NCBI GenBank assembly: GCA_002422175.1
Contig: DITR01000182.1
Coordinates: 1,497 to 18,167, forward strand
From: Alcaligenaceae bacterium UBA6179
GTDB lineage: Bacteria > Pseudomonadota > Gammaproteobacteria > Burkholderiales > Burkholderiaceae_B
Direction: 5' to 3'
Length of the DNA stretch: 16,671 nt
Positions 1-7,242 of this stretch are shown piece after piece. The notes beneath the pieces are model-generated. The model searched no databases, had not been told where the DNA came from, and saw only the letters and a program-made list of their open reading frames with translations. Made by a program: the position numbers and the translations under genes. Numbering within the stretch: position 1 is the first letter of the stretch; each line of letters begins with the position of its first letter.

Positions 1-665
1 GCCGTTTCACGAATACGCTTTAGAAACGGAATAGGCTCTTCCCGGGGGGGAACCTTCGAGGGGTTAAGCACGGACCAAATGGCCAAATAACCCATAAAAA
101 TAACCATTAACATCAAGCCAGGCAACACCCCGGCAATAAATAAACGCGTAATCGAGACATCAGCTGCGACGCCATAAACAATCATGATGATCGATGGAGG
201 GATCAAAAAACCGAGAGTTGATGAACCAGCCAGGCTACCAATGACTGTTCGCTCGTCATAACCTCGTTTAAGCAGTTCAGGAATAGTAATGCGACCAATT
301 GTTGCTGTGGTGGCGGCTGAAGAGCCTGAAACGGCAGCAAAAATACCGCAACTCACGACGTTTATGTGTACCAAACGACCCGGGAACCCGGCCAACCAAG
401 GCGATAAGCCTTCGAACATATCTTTGGCCAACCGTGTTCGATAAAGTATTTCACCCATCCAGATGAATAAAGGTAGCGCAGTTAATGCCCAACTTGAACT
501 CTGCCCCCAAATAACCGTTGTTTGAATACTGGCTGCGGGTGCATGAGAAAACATCACCATGCTAATTAAGCCGACAGACATCAATGTGACGGCCACCCAA
601 ACACCTGAAGCCAAAAGCACCAACATAATGACGGCGACGATCAAACCAATTGTTGAGACATCCAT
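1..665 (-). CDS. dctM: TRAP transporter large permease subunit DctM (partial, C-terminus beyond the left edge)
   Basis: This is the large membrane subunit of a tripartite ATP-independent periplasmic (TRAP) transporter, which carries the ion-coupled transport channel in the inner membrane. About 221 N-terminal residues are present; the protein starts MDVSTIGLIVAVIMLVLLA and continues past base 1, where roughly half of a usual 420-440 residue protein is missing. Visible family hallmarks are the segment AAVSGSSAATTATIG, the following GSLAGSSTLGFLIPPS loop and repeated hydrophobic helices. The ATG at 665 lies only 3 nt after the dctQ stop, so translation is probably coupled; a purine-rich GAGTGATGG precedes it inside the end of dctQ. 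The substrate cannot be read from this subunit. Confidence 0.93.
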   Translation of the reverse strand, partial: MDVSTIGLIVAVIMLVLLASGVWVAVTLMSVGLISMVMFSHAPAASIQTTVIWGQSSSWALTALPLFIWMGEILYRTRLAKDMFEGLSPWLAGFPGRLVHINVVSCGIFAAVSGSSAATTATIGRITIPELLKRGYDERTVIGSLAGSSTLGFLIPPSIIMIVYGVAADVSITRLFIAGVLPGLMLMVIFMGYLAIWSVLNPSKVPPREEPIPFLKRIRET

Positions 666-668
666 GGG

Positions 669-1181
669 TTAGTCCATCACTCGTTCTTTGTTTTTTTCAA
701 AGTTAGGCTCTTTGCCTCGAATCACGTTGACTAAGTCTTCGAGAATCGCTAAACAAAATAGCGTCACACCAATGCCCATGCTTAATTGAGGAATCCAGAT
801 GGGGTACTTTAAAATGCCTGTTGAGATTTCTTTGAAGGCCCAGCTTTCATAAACCAAAGAAATTGAGTTAACCGCCCAAATGGCAATCATCACTGCTGCG
901 AAAGCAAGCCCCAATAACAGCATGATGCGCTGACCTTTAGATGACAATCTGTCTGTCAACAAGGTTACGCGTATATGAGAACCTGAACGAAACGAATAAG
1001 CCAGCCCTAGGAAGCTGCTTGCTGCCAAAGAATAACCTGCAAACTCGTCTGCTGAGGGAATTTGTTTGTTAAAAAAACGAGCTACGATTTGAGCGACAAC
1101 CAGAACAGCGATCGCTACTAAAAAGACGCCTGCTAAATACCCGCTCAAGGTAAAGAGCCGATCGAGAAATTTACTAAGCAT
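669..1181 (-). CDS. dctQ: TRAP transporter small permease subunit DctQ
   Basis: Small integral-membrane subunit of the TRAP transporter, which pairs with DctM in the inner membrane. It has 170 residues and four hydrophobic segments, as usual for DctQ; the first starts about residue 10 (LSGYLAGVFLVAIAVLVVAQ) and the family-type stretch SADEFAGYSLAASSFLGLAYSF comes before the second (only part quoted as motif). I chose ATG 1181 over an in-frame TTG at 1196 because AGGA lies at a suitable distance before the ATG, and because the TTG falls within the T-tract of the terminator at 1195-1228. It lies 62 nt after dctP, separated by that terminator, and 3 nt before dctM. Confidence 0.9.
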   Translation of the reverse strand: MLSKFLDRLFTLSGYLAGVFLVAIAVLVVAQIVARFFNKQIPSADEFAGYSLAASSFLGLAYSFRSGSHIRVTLLTDRLSSKGQRIMLLLGLAFAAVMIAIWAVNSISLVYESWAFKEISTGILKYPIWIPQLSMGIGVTLFCLAILEDLVNVIRGKEPNFEKNKERVMD

Positions 1182-1194
1182 GGCGTCCTGTTCC

Positions 1195-1228
1195 AAAAAA
1201 ATAAAGCCGGCAGGTCACCGCCGGCTTT
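1195..1228 (-). terminator. Intrinsic terminator/attenuator between dctP and dctQM
   Basis: Read on the minus strand, AAAGCCGGC and GCCGGCTTT form a perfect 9-bp stem (1220-1228 with 1203-1211) around an 8-nt loop, followed by ATTTTTTT at 1202-1195. It lies 15 nt after the dctP stop codon. Because dctQ and dctM follow on the same strand without a clear promoter, it probably acts as a partial terminator that keeps dctP mRNA in excess; that role is inferred. Confidence 0.88.
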
Positions 1229-1243
1229 GTAACTTCAAGTCAA

Positions 1244-2218
1244 TTAACGTAAGGGAGCAAGAATTTTTTCGGCATTAGGGCCAACGGCTTCAGCCCATTC
1301 AACTGACATGACGTCGCCAACTTGAGCCAGCGATTTGGTTAAGGCTTCGTTAGCTGTACGGTAATTCATTTTGGCTTTGAGATTAGCAGTTGTTTCGTTG
1401 AATACTTCTTCACTCATTTTCCAGCCACGTGTCTCGGCAGTTTTGCCCGCATCGATAATTGCTTGTTGCGCTTTAGGTGGTAATTTTTTAAATGCTGCCT
1501 CGTTAACATAAATCATGTTCTTAGGCATCCACGCTTGTAGGTCGTAGTAATAGTTTGAGAACGACCAAGCTTCTGTACGAAAACCTGTGGCTGCTGAAGT
1601 GACCATGGCATCAACGATACCGGTAGAAAAGGCTTGAGGAATTTCAACCGCTTCAACTGTTGTTGGAACGGCTTTCATAAGACCTGCCATCTTTTCAGTG
1701 GTTGAGTTATAAGTGCGAAACTTAACACCTTGCATGTCAGCAATGTTCTGAATCTCTTTCTTGGTGAAAAAGCCTTGACCAGGCCATGGCACAGCATAAA
1801 TTAAACGCATACCCTGCTCTTGCAAGTAGGCTTCAACGAATGGGCGCTGACCCTGCCAAAGTTTCATAGCACTTGGGTAACCGTTGACTAAAAACGGAAT
1901 CGCATCAGCTTGAAAAATGGGGTTTTGATTGCTTAGGTTAGACATAATTGTCTCACCGATTTCAACCTGGCCCGTACGCACTGCACGAGGAATCTCTGGG
2001 TGTTTAAAAAGAGATTGGGCTGAATGAACAGTAATAACCAGTTCACCCCCTGACAATTTATTGACATCATCAGCAAATAACTTGATGTTCTGAGTATGGA
2101 ACTCTGCTTCTGGGTATGGGGTCGCCATATTCCATTTAGTTTGAGCCATGGCGTTAAACGACATCGTTGCCGCTGCTACTGCTGTGACTGCCATCAAATG
2201 CTTATAAGTTTTGCGCAT
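1244..2218 (-). CDS. dctP: TRAP transporter substrate-binding protein DctP
   Basis: Periplasmic solute-binding protein of the TRAP system, which delivers an organic acid to DctQM. It has 324 residues, the usual length. A signal peptide is clear: basic start MRKTYKH, hydrophobic core, and a probable cleavage after AMA at residue 25. The mature part starts KWNMATPYPEAEFH, and residues 162-170 (MQGVKFRTY) contain the position, R168, where the family generally has the arginine that binds the substrate carboxylate. Later DAMVTSAATGFRTEAW is also DctP-like. GGAG stands 9 nt before the ATG. A terminator after the gene separates it from dctQM. The ligand is not predictable; a C4-dicarboxylate or another carboxylate is the default expectation. 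Confidence 0.93.
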   Translation of the reverse strand: MRKTYKHLMAVTAVAAATMSFNAMAQTKWNMATPYPEAEFHTQNIKLFADDVNKLSGGELVITVHSAQSLFKHPEIPRAVRTGQVEIGETIMSNLSNQNPIFQADAIPFLVNGYPSAMKLWQGQRPFVEAYLQEQGMRLIYAVPWPGQGFFTKKEIQNIADMQGVKFRTYNSTTEKMAGLMKAVPTTVEAVEIPQAFSTGIVDAMVTSAATGFRTEAWSFSNYYYDLQAWMPKNMIYVNEAAFKKLPPKAQQAIIDAGKTAETRGWKMSEEVFNETTANLKAKMNYRTANEALTKSLAQVGDVMSVEWAEAVGPNAEKILAPLR

Positions 2219-2271
2219 AGGTGTTTCTCCGGTTTACGAGGTCTGTCTCGGTTGCCTAACAAAGATGAAAG

Positions 2272-2298
2272 ATTATCAGTGTTGCGGGGTCAGTACAA
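2272..2298 (-). promoter_or_regulatory. Possible sigma-70 promoter for the dctPQM operon
   Basis: On the minus strand, TTGTAC (2298-2293) and GATAAT (2277-2272) are 15 nt apart, about 54 nt upstream of the dctP start. The -10 box is 5/6 to consensus, but the spacing is shorter than ideal and the -35 is weak. The 171-bp gap between the MFS gene and dctP makes a promoter here plausible. Confidence 0.35.
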
Positions 2299-2389
2299 CT
2301 TATTTCGGGCAAGTCAACTACACTTGATGTAATCGCGTTGTCGCCCTGAAAGAGTCGCTTACCGAGCATCACAGTTAATCAACAACCGA

Positions 2390-3529
2390 TTATTCAGACT
2401 GACTTTTAATGCGTTGCATAGCTACAAATAATAAAATCGCACATGCTGAAATAAAAACATACAACATACCTGGGCCCGCAAGACGAATGAGATAGCCAGC
2501 GAGCAATGGACCAAGGGTGGCCCCAATACCGTATACCATCAGTAAAATAGCACTTAAATTGACGCGCTTTTCTGGGGCAATAATATCATTTGCAAAAGAA
2601 CCGGCTTGGGCATAAAGGGTAAACTGCAAGGCACCCGTGGCCGCCCCAAGTACCAACAACCATTCAAAAGAAATGGGTAACCAGCCCCATAAGAAAACAC
2701 CTAACCCTGCTAGCGCCGCACCATTAAAAGCGATGAGCCGTTCGCGCGGCATGCGGTCAGACAACCAACCCATTGGCCATTGCGCCAACAGACCTGCCAA
2801 AACAGTGATCGACATAAACGTTGCGACTTGCAGGGTATCAAACGAATGCAAAGCCCCATAAACTGCCCCAAAGCCATAGAAGACGCTTGCAATGCTGCCT
2901 GTAAGAAACATGGTGATGAGGGCCTGTGGCACACGTTTCACAAAATATTTAATATCTAATGGCGCGGGTACGGGGACCAACGGGTGTGCCTGGGTTGACC
3001 ATACGATCGGTATTAAACACAAGATATGGCCAATTGCCACCAACGTTAAAGGACGCCAATCAAGGGTTGGGTAAAGGGTAATCGCCATTTGCCCAAGCAC
3101 GATACCCAAGCCAGACATCACTAAATAAATTGAAAAAATACGACCGCGATTATGGTTCTGAGTTTTTTCGTTAAGCCAACTTTCAATAACCATATATTGC
3201 AATACCATGGCCATACCCACTATCGCTCGAAACACCACCCACATGAGCAAGTCATCAACGAGCGTTTGGGCCAACACCATGACGGCTGATGTGGCTGAAG
3301 CTACCGCGAAAGCGCGTACGTGACCTACCCGCACGATCATCAAATAGCCTGCTCTCGCACCCAATACCAGCCCAAAGTAGTAGGCCGAAATGAGTGCACC
3401 CACCCATACCTGGCTGACGCCATCAGCAGTGAGCTTTAACCCCATGTAAACATTGAACAACCCAAGCCCCATCACCATCAAGAGGGTTGCGAAATAAAGC
3501 GAAGAAAAAGAACGAACAATGGAAAACAT
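2390..3529 (-). CDS. MFS transporter, YcaD-like
   Basis: Inner-membrane major facilitator superfamily permease of 379 residues with about twelve hydrophobic helices in two halves. The helix-4/loop segment MVIESWLN (113-120), followed by NRGR (127-130), matches the arrangement in E. coli YcaD and its relatives (VVESAL...NRGR). A motif-A-like WPMGWLSDRMPRER (251-264) lies in the second half. Members of this subgroup are mostly uncharacterised and the substrate is unknown. The start at 3529 is preceded by only a weak GTGAGA ribosome site. It is on the same strand as the TRAP operon but 171 nt from it, and is separated from the upstream peroxiredoxin gene by a terminator, so it is probably transcribed alone. 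Confidence 0.85.
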   Translation of the reverse strand: MFSIVRSFSSLYFATLLMVMGLGLFNVYMGLKLTADGVSQVWVGALISAYYFGLVLGARAGYLMIVRVGHVRAFAVASATSAVMVLAQTLVDDLLMWVVFRAIVGMAMVLQYMVIESWLNEKTQNHNRGRIFSIYLVMSGLGIVLGQMAITLYPTLDWRPLTLVAIGHILCLIPIVWSTQAHPLVPVPAPLDIKYFVKRVPQALITMFLTGSIASVFYGFGAVYGALHSFDTLQVATFMSITVLAGLLAQWPMGWLSDRMPRERLIAFNGAALAGLGVFLWGWLPISFEWLLVLGAATGALQFTLYAQAGSFANDIIAPEKRVNLSAILLMVYGIGATLGPLLAGYLIRLAGPGMLYVFISACAILLFVAMQRIKSQSE

Positions 3530-3584
3530 GTCTCACTTTGGCCCAAATAAAGGCATTTACTGATTGAACTAACAATTAAAAATT

Positions 3585-3631
3585 AAAAAAACTTAAGGGT
3601 TAAGCCCGACATCATCGAACTTAACCCTTAA
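3585..3631 (-). terminator. Intrinsic terminator after the peroxiredoxin gene
   Basis: TTAAGGGTTAAG (3593-3604 as read on plus) and CTTAACCCTTAA (3620-3631) are perfect 12-bp complements around a 15-nt loop. On the minus strand the hairpin is followed, after one G, by seven Ts (3591-3585). It lies about 30 nt past the peroxiredoxin stop. Confidence 0.85.
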
Positions 3632-3661
3632 TTAACTTAAAAAAACCGCTTAGACAGAAAA

Positions 3662-4165
3662 TTAAAGATGTTTGATCATTGCCTCAGCTGAACTGACTTC
3701 AAACTTGCCAGGCGCTTCAACCTCTAAAGCTTTGATCACACCATTATCAATAATGGCGGCATAACGCTGTGAGCGCACACCCATGTTACGTGCAGTCAGA
3801 TCTAACTCTAGGCCCATTGCTTTGGTCCAGTGACCTGAACCATCTCCCAACATGCGCACTTTACCGTCAGAGTGTTGTTCACGGCCCCAAGCACCCATAA
3901 CGAAGGCATCATTCACCGCTACACACCAAACTTCGTCTACACCCTTTGCCATAATCGCATCGTGATGTTTAACATAACCAGGCACGTGCTGTGCAGAGCA
4001 AGTGGGCGTAAATGCACCGGGTAAAGCAAACATTAAAATCTTTTTGCCCTTGACTAAATCTGACACTTTAAAGTCATTAGGACCCACTGAACAACCGTCC
4101 CCTTCAACTTCCACGAACTCGGTCAAGGTGCCCTCAGGTATGGTGTCGCCTATTTTTACGGTCAT
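3662..4165 (-). CDS. Peroxiredoxin, Prx5/type II family
   Basis: Cytoplasmic thiol peroxidase that reduces hydrogen peroxide and organic hydroperoxides. It has 167 residues, typical of the family. The active-site motif PGAFTPTCS contains the peroxidatic Cys56; a second cysteine at 81 lies in VWCVAVNDAFVMGAWG, the place where type II peroxiredoxins often carry their resolving cysteine, and there is another at 25. The late segment RSQRYAAIID holds the family's conserved arginine. No glutaredoxin domain is fused. I chose ATG 4165 rather than an upstream in-frame TTG at 4183 because AGGAG lies 8 nt before the ATG. A 19-bp dyad at 4192-4210 sits just upstream and a terminator follows the gene. The universal stress gene lies upstream on the same strand. 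Confidence 0.93.
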   Translation of the reverse strand: MTVKIGDTIPEGTLTEFVEVEGDGCSVGPNDFKVSDLVKGKKILMFALPGAFTPTCSAQHVPGYVKHHDAIMAKGVDEVWCVAVNDAFVMGAWGREQHSDGKVRMLGDGSGHWTKAMGLELDLTARNMGVRSQRYAAIIDNGVIKALEVEAPGKFEVSSAEAMIKHL

Positions 4166-4191
4166 GCTTGTTGCTCCTAGCAATTATTTTA

Positions 4192-4210
4192 AATATTGGA
4201 AATCAATATT
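4192..4210. promoter_or_regulatory. Perfect dyad upstream of the peroxiredoxin gene, possible operator
   Basis: AATATTG-gaaat-CAATATT has perfect 7-bp arms and a 5-nt centre, 27-45 nt before the peroxiredoxin ATG. It contains two T-N11-A pairings, the general pattern of LysR-type regulator sites, but does not match the OxyR spacing as I know it. The regulator is unknown. Confidence 0.4.
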
Positions 4211-4258
4211 AACTTTAAATATATGATGTTTTTTAAATAGTGTTGTTAACTTTGAGGT

Positions 4259-4717
4259 TTAATCTTCTTTGACACGATAAACTAAAACAGCTATTTTTGA
4301 CATAGCTAAAACCTTAGATGTGACACTACCCAGCAATAAGCGCGACAAACCACTACGGCCATGGCTTCCGATAAATATGATGTCGCATTTATGTCGAGTG
4401 GCTGCTTCAACAATGCCATCTGCTACATTAAAATTTATAACCGATTCGGTTGTGGCCACTACACCGGCTGTCTCAGCACGGTCAGCAACGGCTTGCAAAT
4501 ATTTTTTAGATTGGTCAGCCGTCGCTTTTTCGTAATCTTCATCGGTAATCGCGTACGCCGCTGCCATACCGTCAAAACCAATTGTGGCTGCAAAGGGCTG
4601 ACCGACATACAAAGCAACCACTTCAGCGCCAATAGATTTAGCAAAAATAATACCCGCATTGGCTGCCTGGGCTGACAAAGCAGAACCGTCGGTTGGAATA
4701 AGAACTTTTTTAAACAT
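4259..4717 (-). CDS. Universal stress protein (UspA family, ATP-binding type)
   Basis: Single-domain universal stress protein of 152 residues, a cytoplasmic nucleotide-binding protein associated with stress survival. It starts MFKKVLIPTDGS, with the early Asp10 that contacts nucleotide in this fold. The ATP-binding motif G-x2-G-x9-G-S is complete: Gly117, Gly120, Gly130 and Ser131 within GSHGRSGLSRLLLGS. The C-terminus has the usual hydrophobic strand (IAVLVYRV). AAGGAG lies 6 nt before the ATG, a strong ribosome site. Downstream, on the same strand, is the peroxiredoxin gene, 93 nt away; a joint oxidative or energy stress role is a contextual guess. A candidate promoter (4796-4824) and a perfect palindrome (4738-4753) precede it. 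Confidence 0.93.
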   Translation of the reverse strand: MFKKVLIPTDGSALSAQAANAGIIFAKSIGAEVVALYVGQPFAATIGFDGMAAAYAITDEDYEKATADQSKKYLQAVADRAETAGVVATTESVINFNVADGIVEAATRHKCDIIFIGSHGRSGLSRLLLGSVTSKVLAMSKIAVLVYRVKED

Positions 4718-4737
4718 AGCAGGCTCCTTTTAGTGAA

Positions 4738-4753
4738 GAGGTCACGTGACCTC
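4738..4753. promoter_or_regulatory. Perfect 16-bp palindrome in the universal-stress-gene leader
   Basis: GAGGTCACGTGACCTC is exactly self-complementary with no loop and is centred on CACGTG, 21-36 nt before the start codon and just upstream of the ribosome site. No T-tract follows on either strand, so a protein-binding site is more likely than a terminator. The binding protein is unknown. Confidence 0.45.
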
Positions 4754-4795
4754 AAAAATGTTGCCGCAACGACATGACATGATCAACCTACCTCA

Positions 4796-4824
4796 ATGGT
4801 AGCGCTTAATTCAAATAACATCAA
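4796..4824 (-). promoter_or_regulatory. Predicted sigma-70 promoter of the universal stress gene
   Basis: On the minus strand TTGATG (4824-4819) and TACCAT (4801-4796) are separated by the ideal 17 nt; each hexamer matches 4 of 6 consensus bases. Transcription would start near 4789, placing the palindrome at 4738-4753 in the 5' untranslated region. Confidence 0.45.
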
Positions 4825-4853
4825 AAAAGACTAAACGTATTGCGGTGACTGAT

Positions 4854-5198
4854 TTAACCGGCAGCCATTGCACCTTGATAGAGCACCGTACAACGTGCCC
4901 CAGAGCGACAATAAGCCAAAATAGGTGCAGGCATCGTGTGTAATAATTCAGCAAAACGAGTCACATCGTCAGCAGAAATTTGGCTACTAATAACAGGCTG
5001 ATACTCAACGCGTAAACCTGCCGCAAGGGCGGCAGCTGTGACTAACTGGGCAGTCGGTTGATCAGCCCCACCCTCAAAATCAGGGCGATTGATGATCACA
5101 CTCTTGTAACCCAGCTTTGCAACTTCAGCCATATCTTCAGGCCCTAATTGGGGTGCGACAGCAAAATCAGATGTGATTCGGTTAATGGGTGTAGCCAT
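4854..5198 (-). CDS. DUF442/TIGR01244-type putative sulfur transferase or phosphatase (Blh N-domain-like)
   Basis: Small cytoplasmic protein of 114 residues resembling the TIGR01244/DUF442 family, the stand-alone form of the N-terminal domain of beta-lactamase-hydrolase-like proteins. The opening INRITSDFAVAPQLGPEDM, the segment VIINRPDFEG and the C-terminal loop AYCRSGARC are typical. Cys97 and Arg102 form a C-x4-R loop, rhodanese-like in length rather than the C-x5-R of tyrosine phosphatases. Biochemical function is not established for most members; in some organisms relatives take part in sulfide oxidation. I chose ATG 5198 because GGAG precedes it and it fits the family start; an in-frame ATG at 5231 has no ribosome site. 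It is divergent from the phosphopantetheinyl transferase gene. Confidence 0.82.
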   Translation of the reverse strand: MATPINRITSDFAVAPQLGPEDMAEVAKLGYKSVIINRPDFEGGADQPTAQLVTAAALAAGLRVEYQPVISSQISADDVTRFAELLHTMPAPILAYCRSGARCTVLYQGAMAAG

Positions 5199-5236
5199 GG
5201 ATCTATGCTCCGAGTTGTTAAAATAGATCATTCAAT

Positions 5237-5266
5237 ATTATTAAATTCAGTATATTGTATTGACAA
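5237..5266 (-). promoter_or_regulatory. Predicted promoter for the DUF442-type gene
   Basis: TTGTCA (5266-5261) and AATAAT (5242-5237) on the minus strand are 18 nt apart and about 39 nt upstream of the chosen start. The whole 82-bp divergent gap is strongly AT-rich. No equally good promoter was found for the plus-strand gene in the same gap. Confidence 0.4.
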
Positions 5267-5280
5267 GATGAAATCACACT

Positions 5281-6072
5281 ATGCCTAGCAACTTTTTAGA
5301 TAATCAACATGTCACCATTTGGCATCTTGATCCCGCGCGCATCACGGCAACAAAATGTATTGAAACCTTAAAAAGTTGGCTCTCTAATACTGAAACTGAA
5401 CGCATGAAGCGTTTTCATCATGCTAAACATCAGCACGCATTTTTAGTCAGTCATGCCCTAAAACGGGTGGCACTTGCCAAAGTGCTAGGTCTAGACCCCA
5501 CTGAACTTGAATTTGGCTTAGGCTCTCATGGCCGACCTTTTTTAATGGGCAAGGCACCACACCACTTGCAATTTAATCTAAGCCACACAGATGGTTTAGT
5601 TGCCCTGGCTGTCAGCTTGAACGCTTATGTTGGTCTTGATGTTGAAAGTCTCACACGCAAAGTACCTGAAACCGCTTTTGCTGCGAGATTTTTCACCCCA
5701 CCTGAACATGACGACATTTTGGCCCATGAGCACACCCCCAACAGTCACCGCCTACTTGAATACTGGACTTTAAAGGAAGCTTATATCAAGGCTGAGGGGT
5801 TAGGTATTTCAATTGGGCTTGACACGTTTTATTTTGATTTGAGTCAGACTCAACCACAAATTCAATATACCCCTGAAGCACGACCCCCAAGCCACCCATG
5901 GCAATTTATACAGATTAAACCCACGCCACTTCACCTCATGGCGCTCGCTTGGGCGCCGATAACAAAGCAAGTTGAACCGGTCTTGATACATGATGCATCG
6001 CATATACAAACACCACCCTGTGCTATTAGCTGTGATGTTAAAGCGGCTGATAGCTTGCTGAATATTCACTGA
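5281..6072 (+). CDS. 4'-phosphopantetheinyl transferase, Sfp/HetI type
   Basis: Cytoplasmic enzyme that moves the phosphopantetheine arm of CoA onto a serine of carrier proteins, activating them. It has 263 residues, the size of the two-lobed Sfp type rather than the short AcpS type. The family motifs appear in order: HGRPFL (83-88), FNLSHTDGLVALAV (98-111), VGLDVE (117-122, with the Mg-binding Asp120 and Glu122), RFFTPPE, and WTLKEAYIKAEGLG (162-175, with catalytic Glu166 and Lys). The last 70 or so residues are poorly conserved. No NRPS, PKS or other carrier-protein gene lies within the window, so its target is elsewhere. The ribosome site before ATG 5281 is weak. Confidence 0.93.
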   Translation: MPSNFLDNQHVTIWHLDPARITATKCIETLKSWLSNTETERMKRFHHAKHQHAFLVSHALKRVALAKVLGLDPTELEFGLGSHGRPFLMGKAPHHLQFNLSHTDGLVALAVSLNAYVGLDVESLTRKVPETAFAARFFTPPEHDDILAHEHTPNSHRLLEYWTLKEAYIKAEGLGISIGLDTFYFDLSQTQPQIQYTPEARPPSHPWQFIQIKPTPLHLMALAWAPITKQVEPVLIHDASHIQTPPCAISCDVKAADSLLNIH

Positions 6073-6140
6073 GGGGCCAAGCAAGCACCGCCTTTCAGAA
6101 TAGCTACGATATCAACGCTCGGGTAAATAGAACTGATGAC

Positions 6141-7061
6141 TTAGAACCGATGCGAAAGATTTAAACCTAAACCCACGCCAGTACTGTAGTTGTCACTCAG
6201 GGTTTGGTTACCATCTGCCGAGGTGGCTTTTACTTGACCGCCAGCCATGGCTGCCAAGTAAAAATCAAGACTGGTTTTTGGGGTAAACGAATATGATGCA
6301 CGCGCAAAAATCGGTATGTAGGTATTTTGCCCGACACCGCCAGCAAATGAACCTGTATTGTTTAAGCGAAAACGATCTTGACGATATGAACCGCCTAAGC
6401 CAAACTTCCAAGCTTGGTTAAGTTCATAAGTCAGTTCAAGGCCAGCGCCACCCGCTGGGCCAGCTGGTAAAGGGTTCGCTAAAGTGAGTTTAGGCGTAAT
6501 TTTCCAATTAACAACTAAGTATGGGAAAGTTTTAGTTTCACCAAACTCTCTAAATACACCTGCACCCAAGCCCAAGGTCAACCCAGGCGAAAAAGTTTGT
6601 GCGGCACTGACAACACCACCATAAACGGCAGAACCTGCTGTGCCGACGCCATCTTCAGCACGCCACTGCACAATTGGCATCAGTCCTAAACGCAAATCAG
6701 CGTTTGGGTTGTACCCCAGATTTAAACCGAGTTGAGTGTTGTTGATACCTTCCCAAGGGGCTGCGCCACCAAAAGCACGGGCATCACCCCAAGACCAACC
6801 CTGATGACTATAACCGACCGAAACACCGCCAGAAAATTCAGTATTGAACTGGCGTAACACGTTAATACGTGCGCCTGCGTCGTACCAATTAAAATTACCG
6901 CCCTGGTCAAGGTTGGTAGAAAGCTGCGTGACGCCGGCCACAGAACCTGAAACGACTTGCGAACCAACAGGTAACATCTGACCCAAAGCGACAGGGGTTG
7001 CGATCAAACTGCTCAAGCTCAAGGCAATGAAGCTAAGCGCACTGAGGATGGTTCGGTGCAT
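6141..7061 (-). CDS. Predicted outer-membrane beta-barrel protein (possibly DUF6268-like)
   Basis: Predicted secreted outer-membrane protein of 306 residues. A signal peptide is clear: MHRTILS, a long hydrophobic core (ALSFIALSLSSLIATPVA) and probable cleavage near residue 28 after ALGQ/AL. The mature part is rich in Gly, Asn, Tyr and alternating hydrophobic residues and ends in SHRF, the terminal aromatic typical of barrels. The stretch FPYLVVNWKITPKLTLANP followed by GPAGGAGLEL recalls DUF6268-type proteins, but I hold that loosely. Ligand or pore function is unknown. AAGGAG lies 7 nt before the ATG. It converges with the phosphopantetheinyl transferase gene, 68 nt away, and no clear terminator lies between them. 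Confidence 0.8.
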   Translation of the reverse strand: MHRTILSALSFIALSLSSLIATPVALGQMLPVGSQVVSGSVAGVTQLSTNLDQGGNFNWYDAGARINVLRQFNTEFSGGVSVGYSHQGWSWGDARAFGGAAPWEGINNTQLGLNLGYNPNADLRLGLMPIVQWRAEDGVGTAGSAVYGGVVSAAQTFSPGLTLGLGAGVFREFGETKTFPYLVVNWKITPKLTLANPLPAGPAGGAGLELTYELNQAWKFGLGGSYRQDRFRLNNTGSFAGGVGQNTYIPIFARASYSFTPKTSLDFYLAAMAGGQVKATSADGNQTLSDNYSTGVGLGLNLSHRF

Positions 7062-7121
7062 GGCATGGCTCCTTAAGAATTAAAATTTTAAAGGTCATGT
7101 TAATGGATCCAAACCAAATCT

Positions 7122-7151
7122 ATCATAATTCATGTTTAATTTAAAGGTTAA
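7122..7151 (-). promoter_or_regulatory. Possible promoter for the outer-membrane protein gene
   Basis: On the minus strand TTAACC (7151-7146) and TATGAT (7127-7122) are 18 nt apart, about 61 nt before the start codon; the -10 matches 5 of 6 bases. The -35 overlaps one copy of an AGGTTA repeat (7145-7150 and 7154-7159 on plus). Confidence 0.4.
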
Positions 7152-7242
7152 CTAGGTTAGTTTTGATGTTTTTGTCGTCATTTTTGTCTGACCGCTTTAA
7201 CCTAAATCGAGTGGGCGCTCTACACCATCATTTGAGATTTTG

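Noticed and set aside
2096..2332. Plus-strand open frame over the dctP start and its upstream gap
   Set aside because: It is antisense to the dctP signal-peptide region, cysteine- and histidine-rich in a chance-like way, with no ribosome site.
4361..4675. Plus-strand open frame of 104 codons within the universal stress gene
   Set aside because: It is the complement of a well-supported conserved gene and has no recognisable features.
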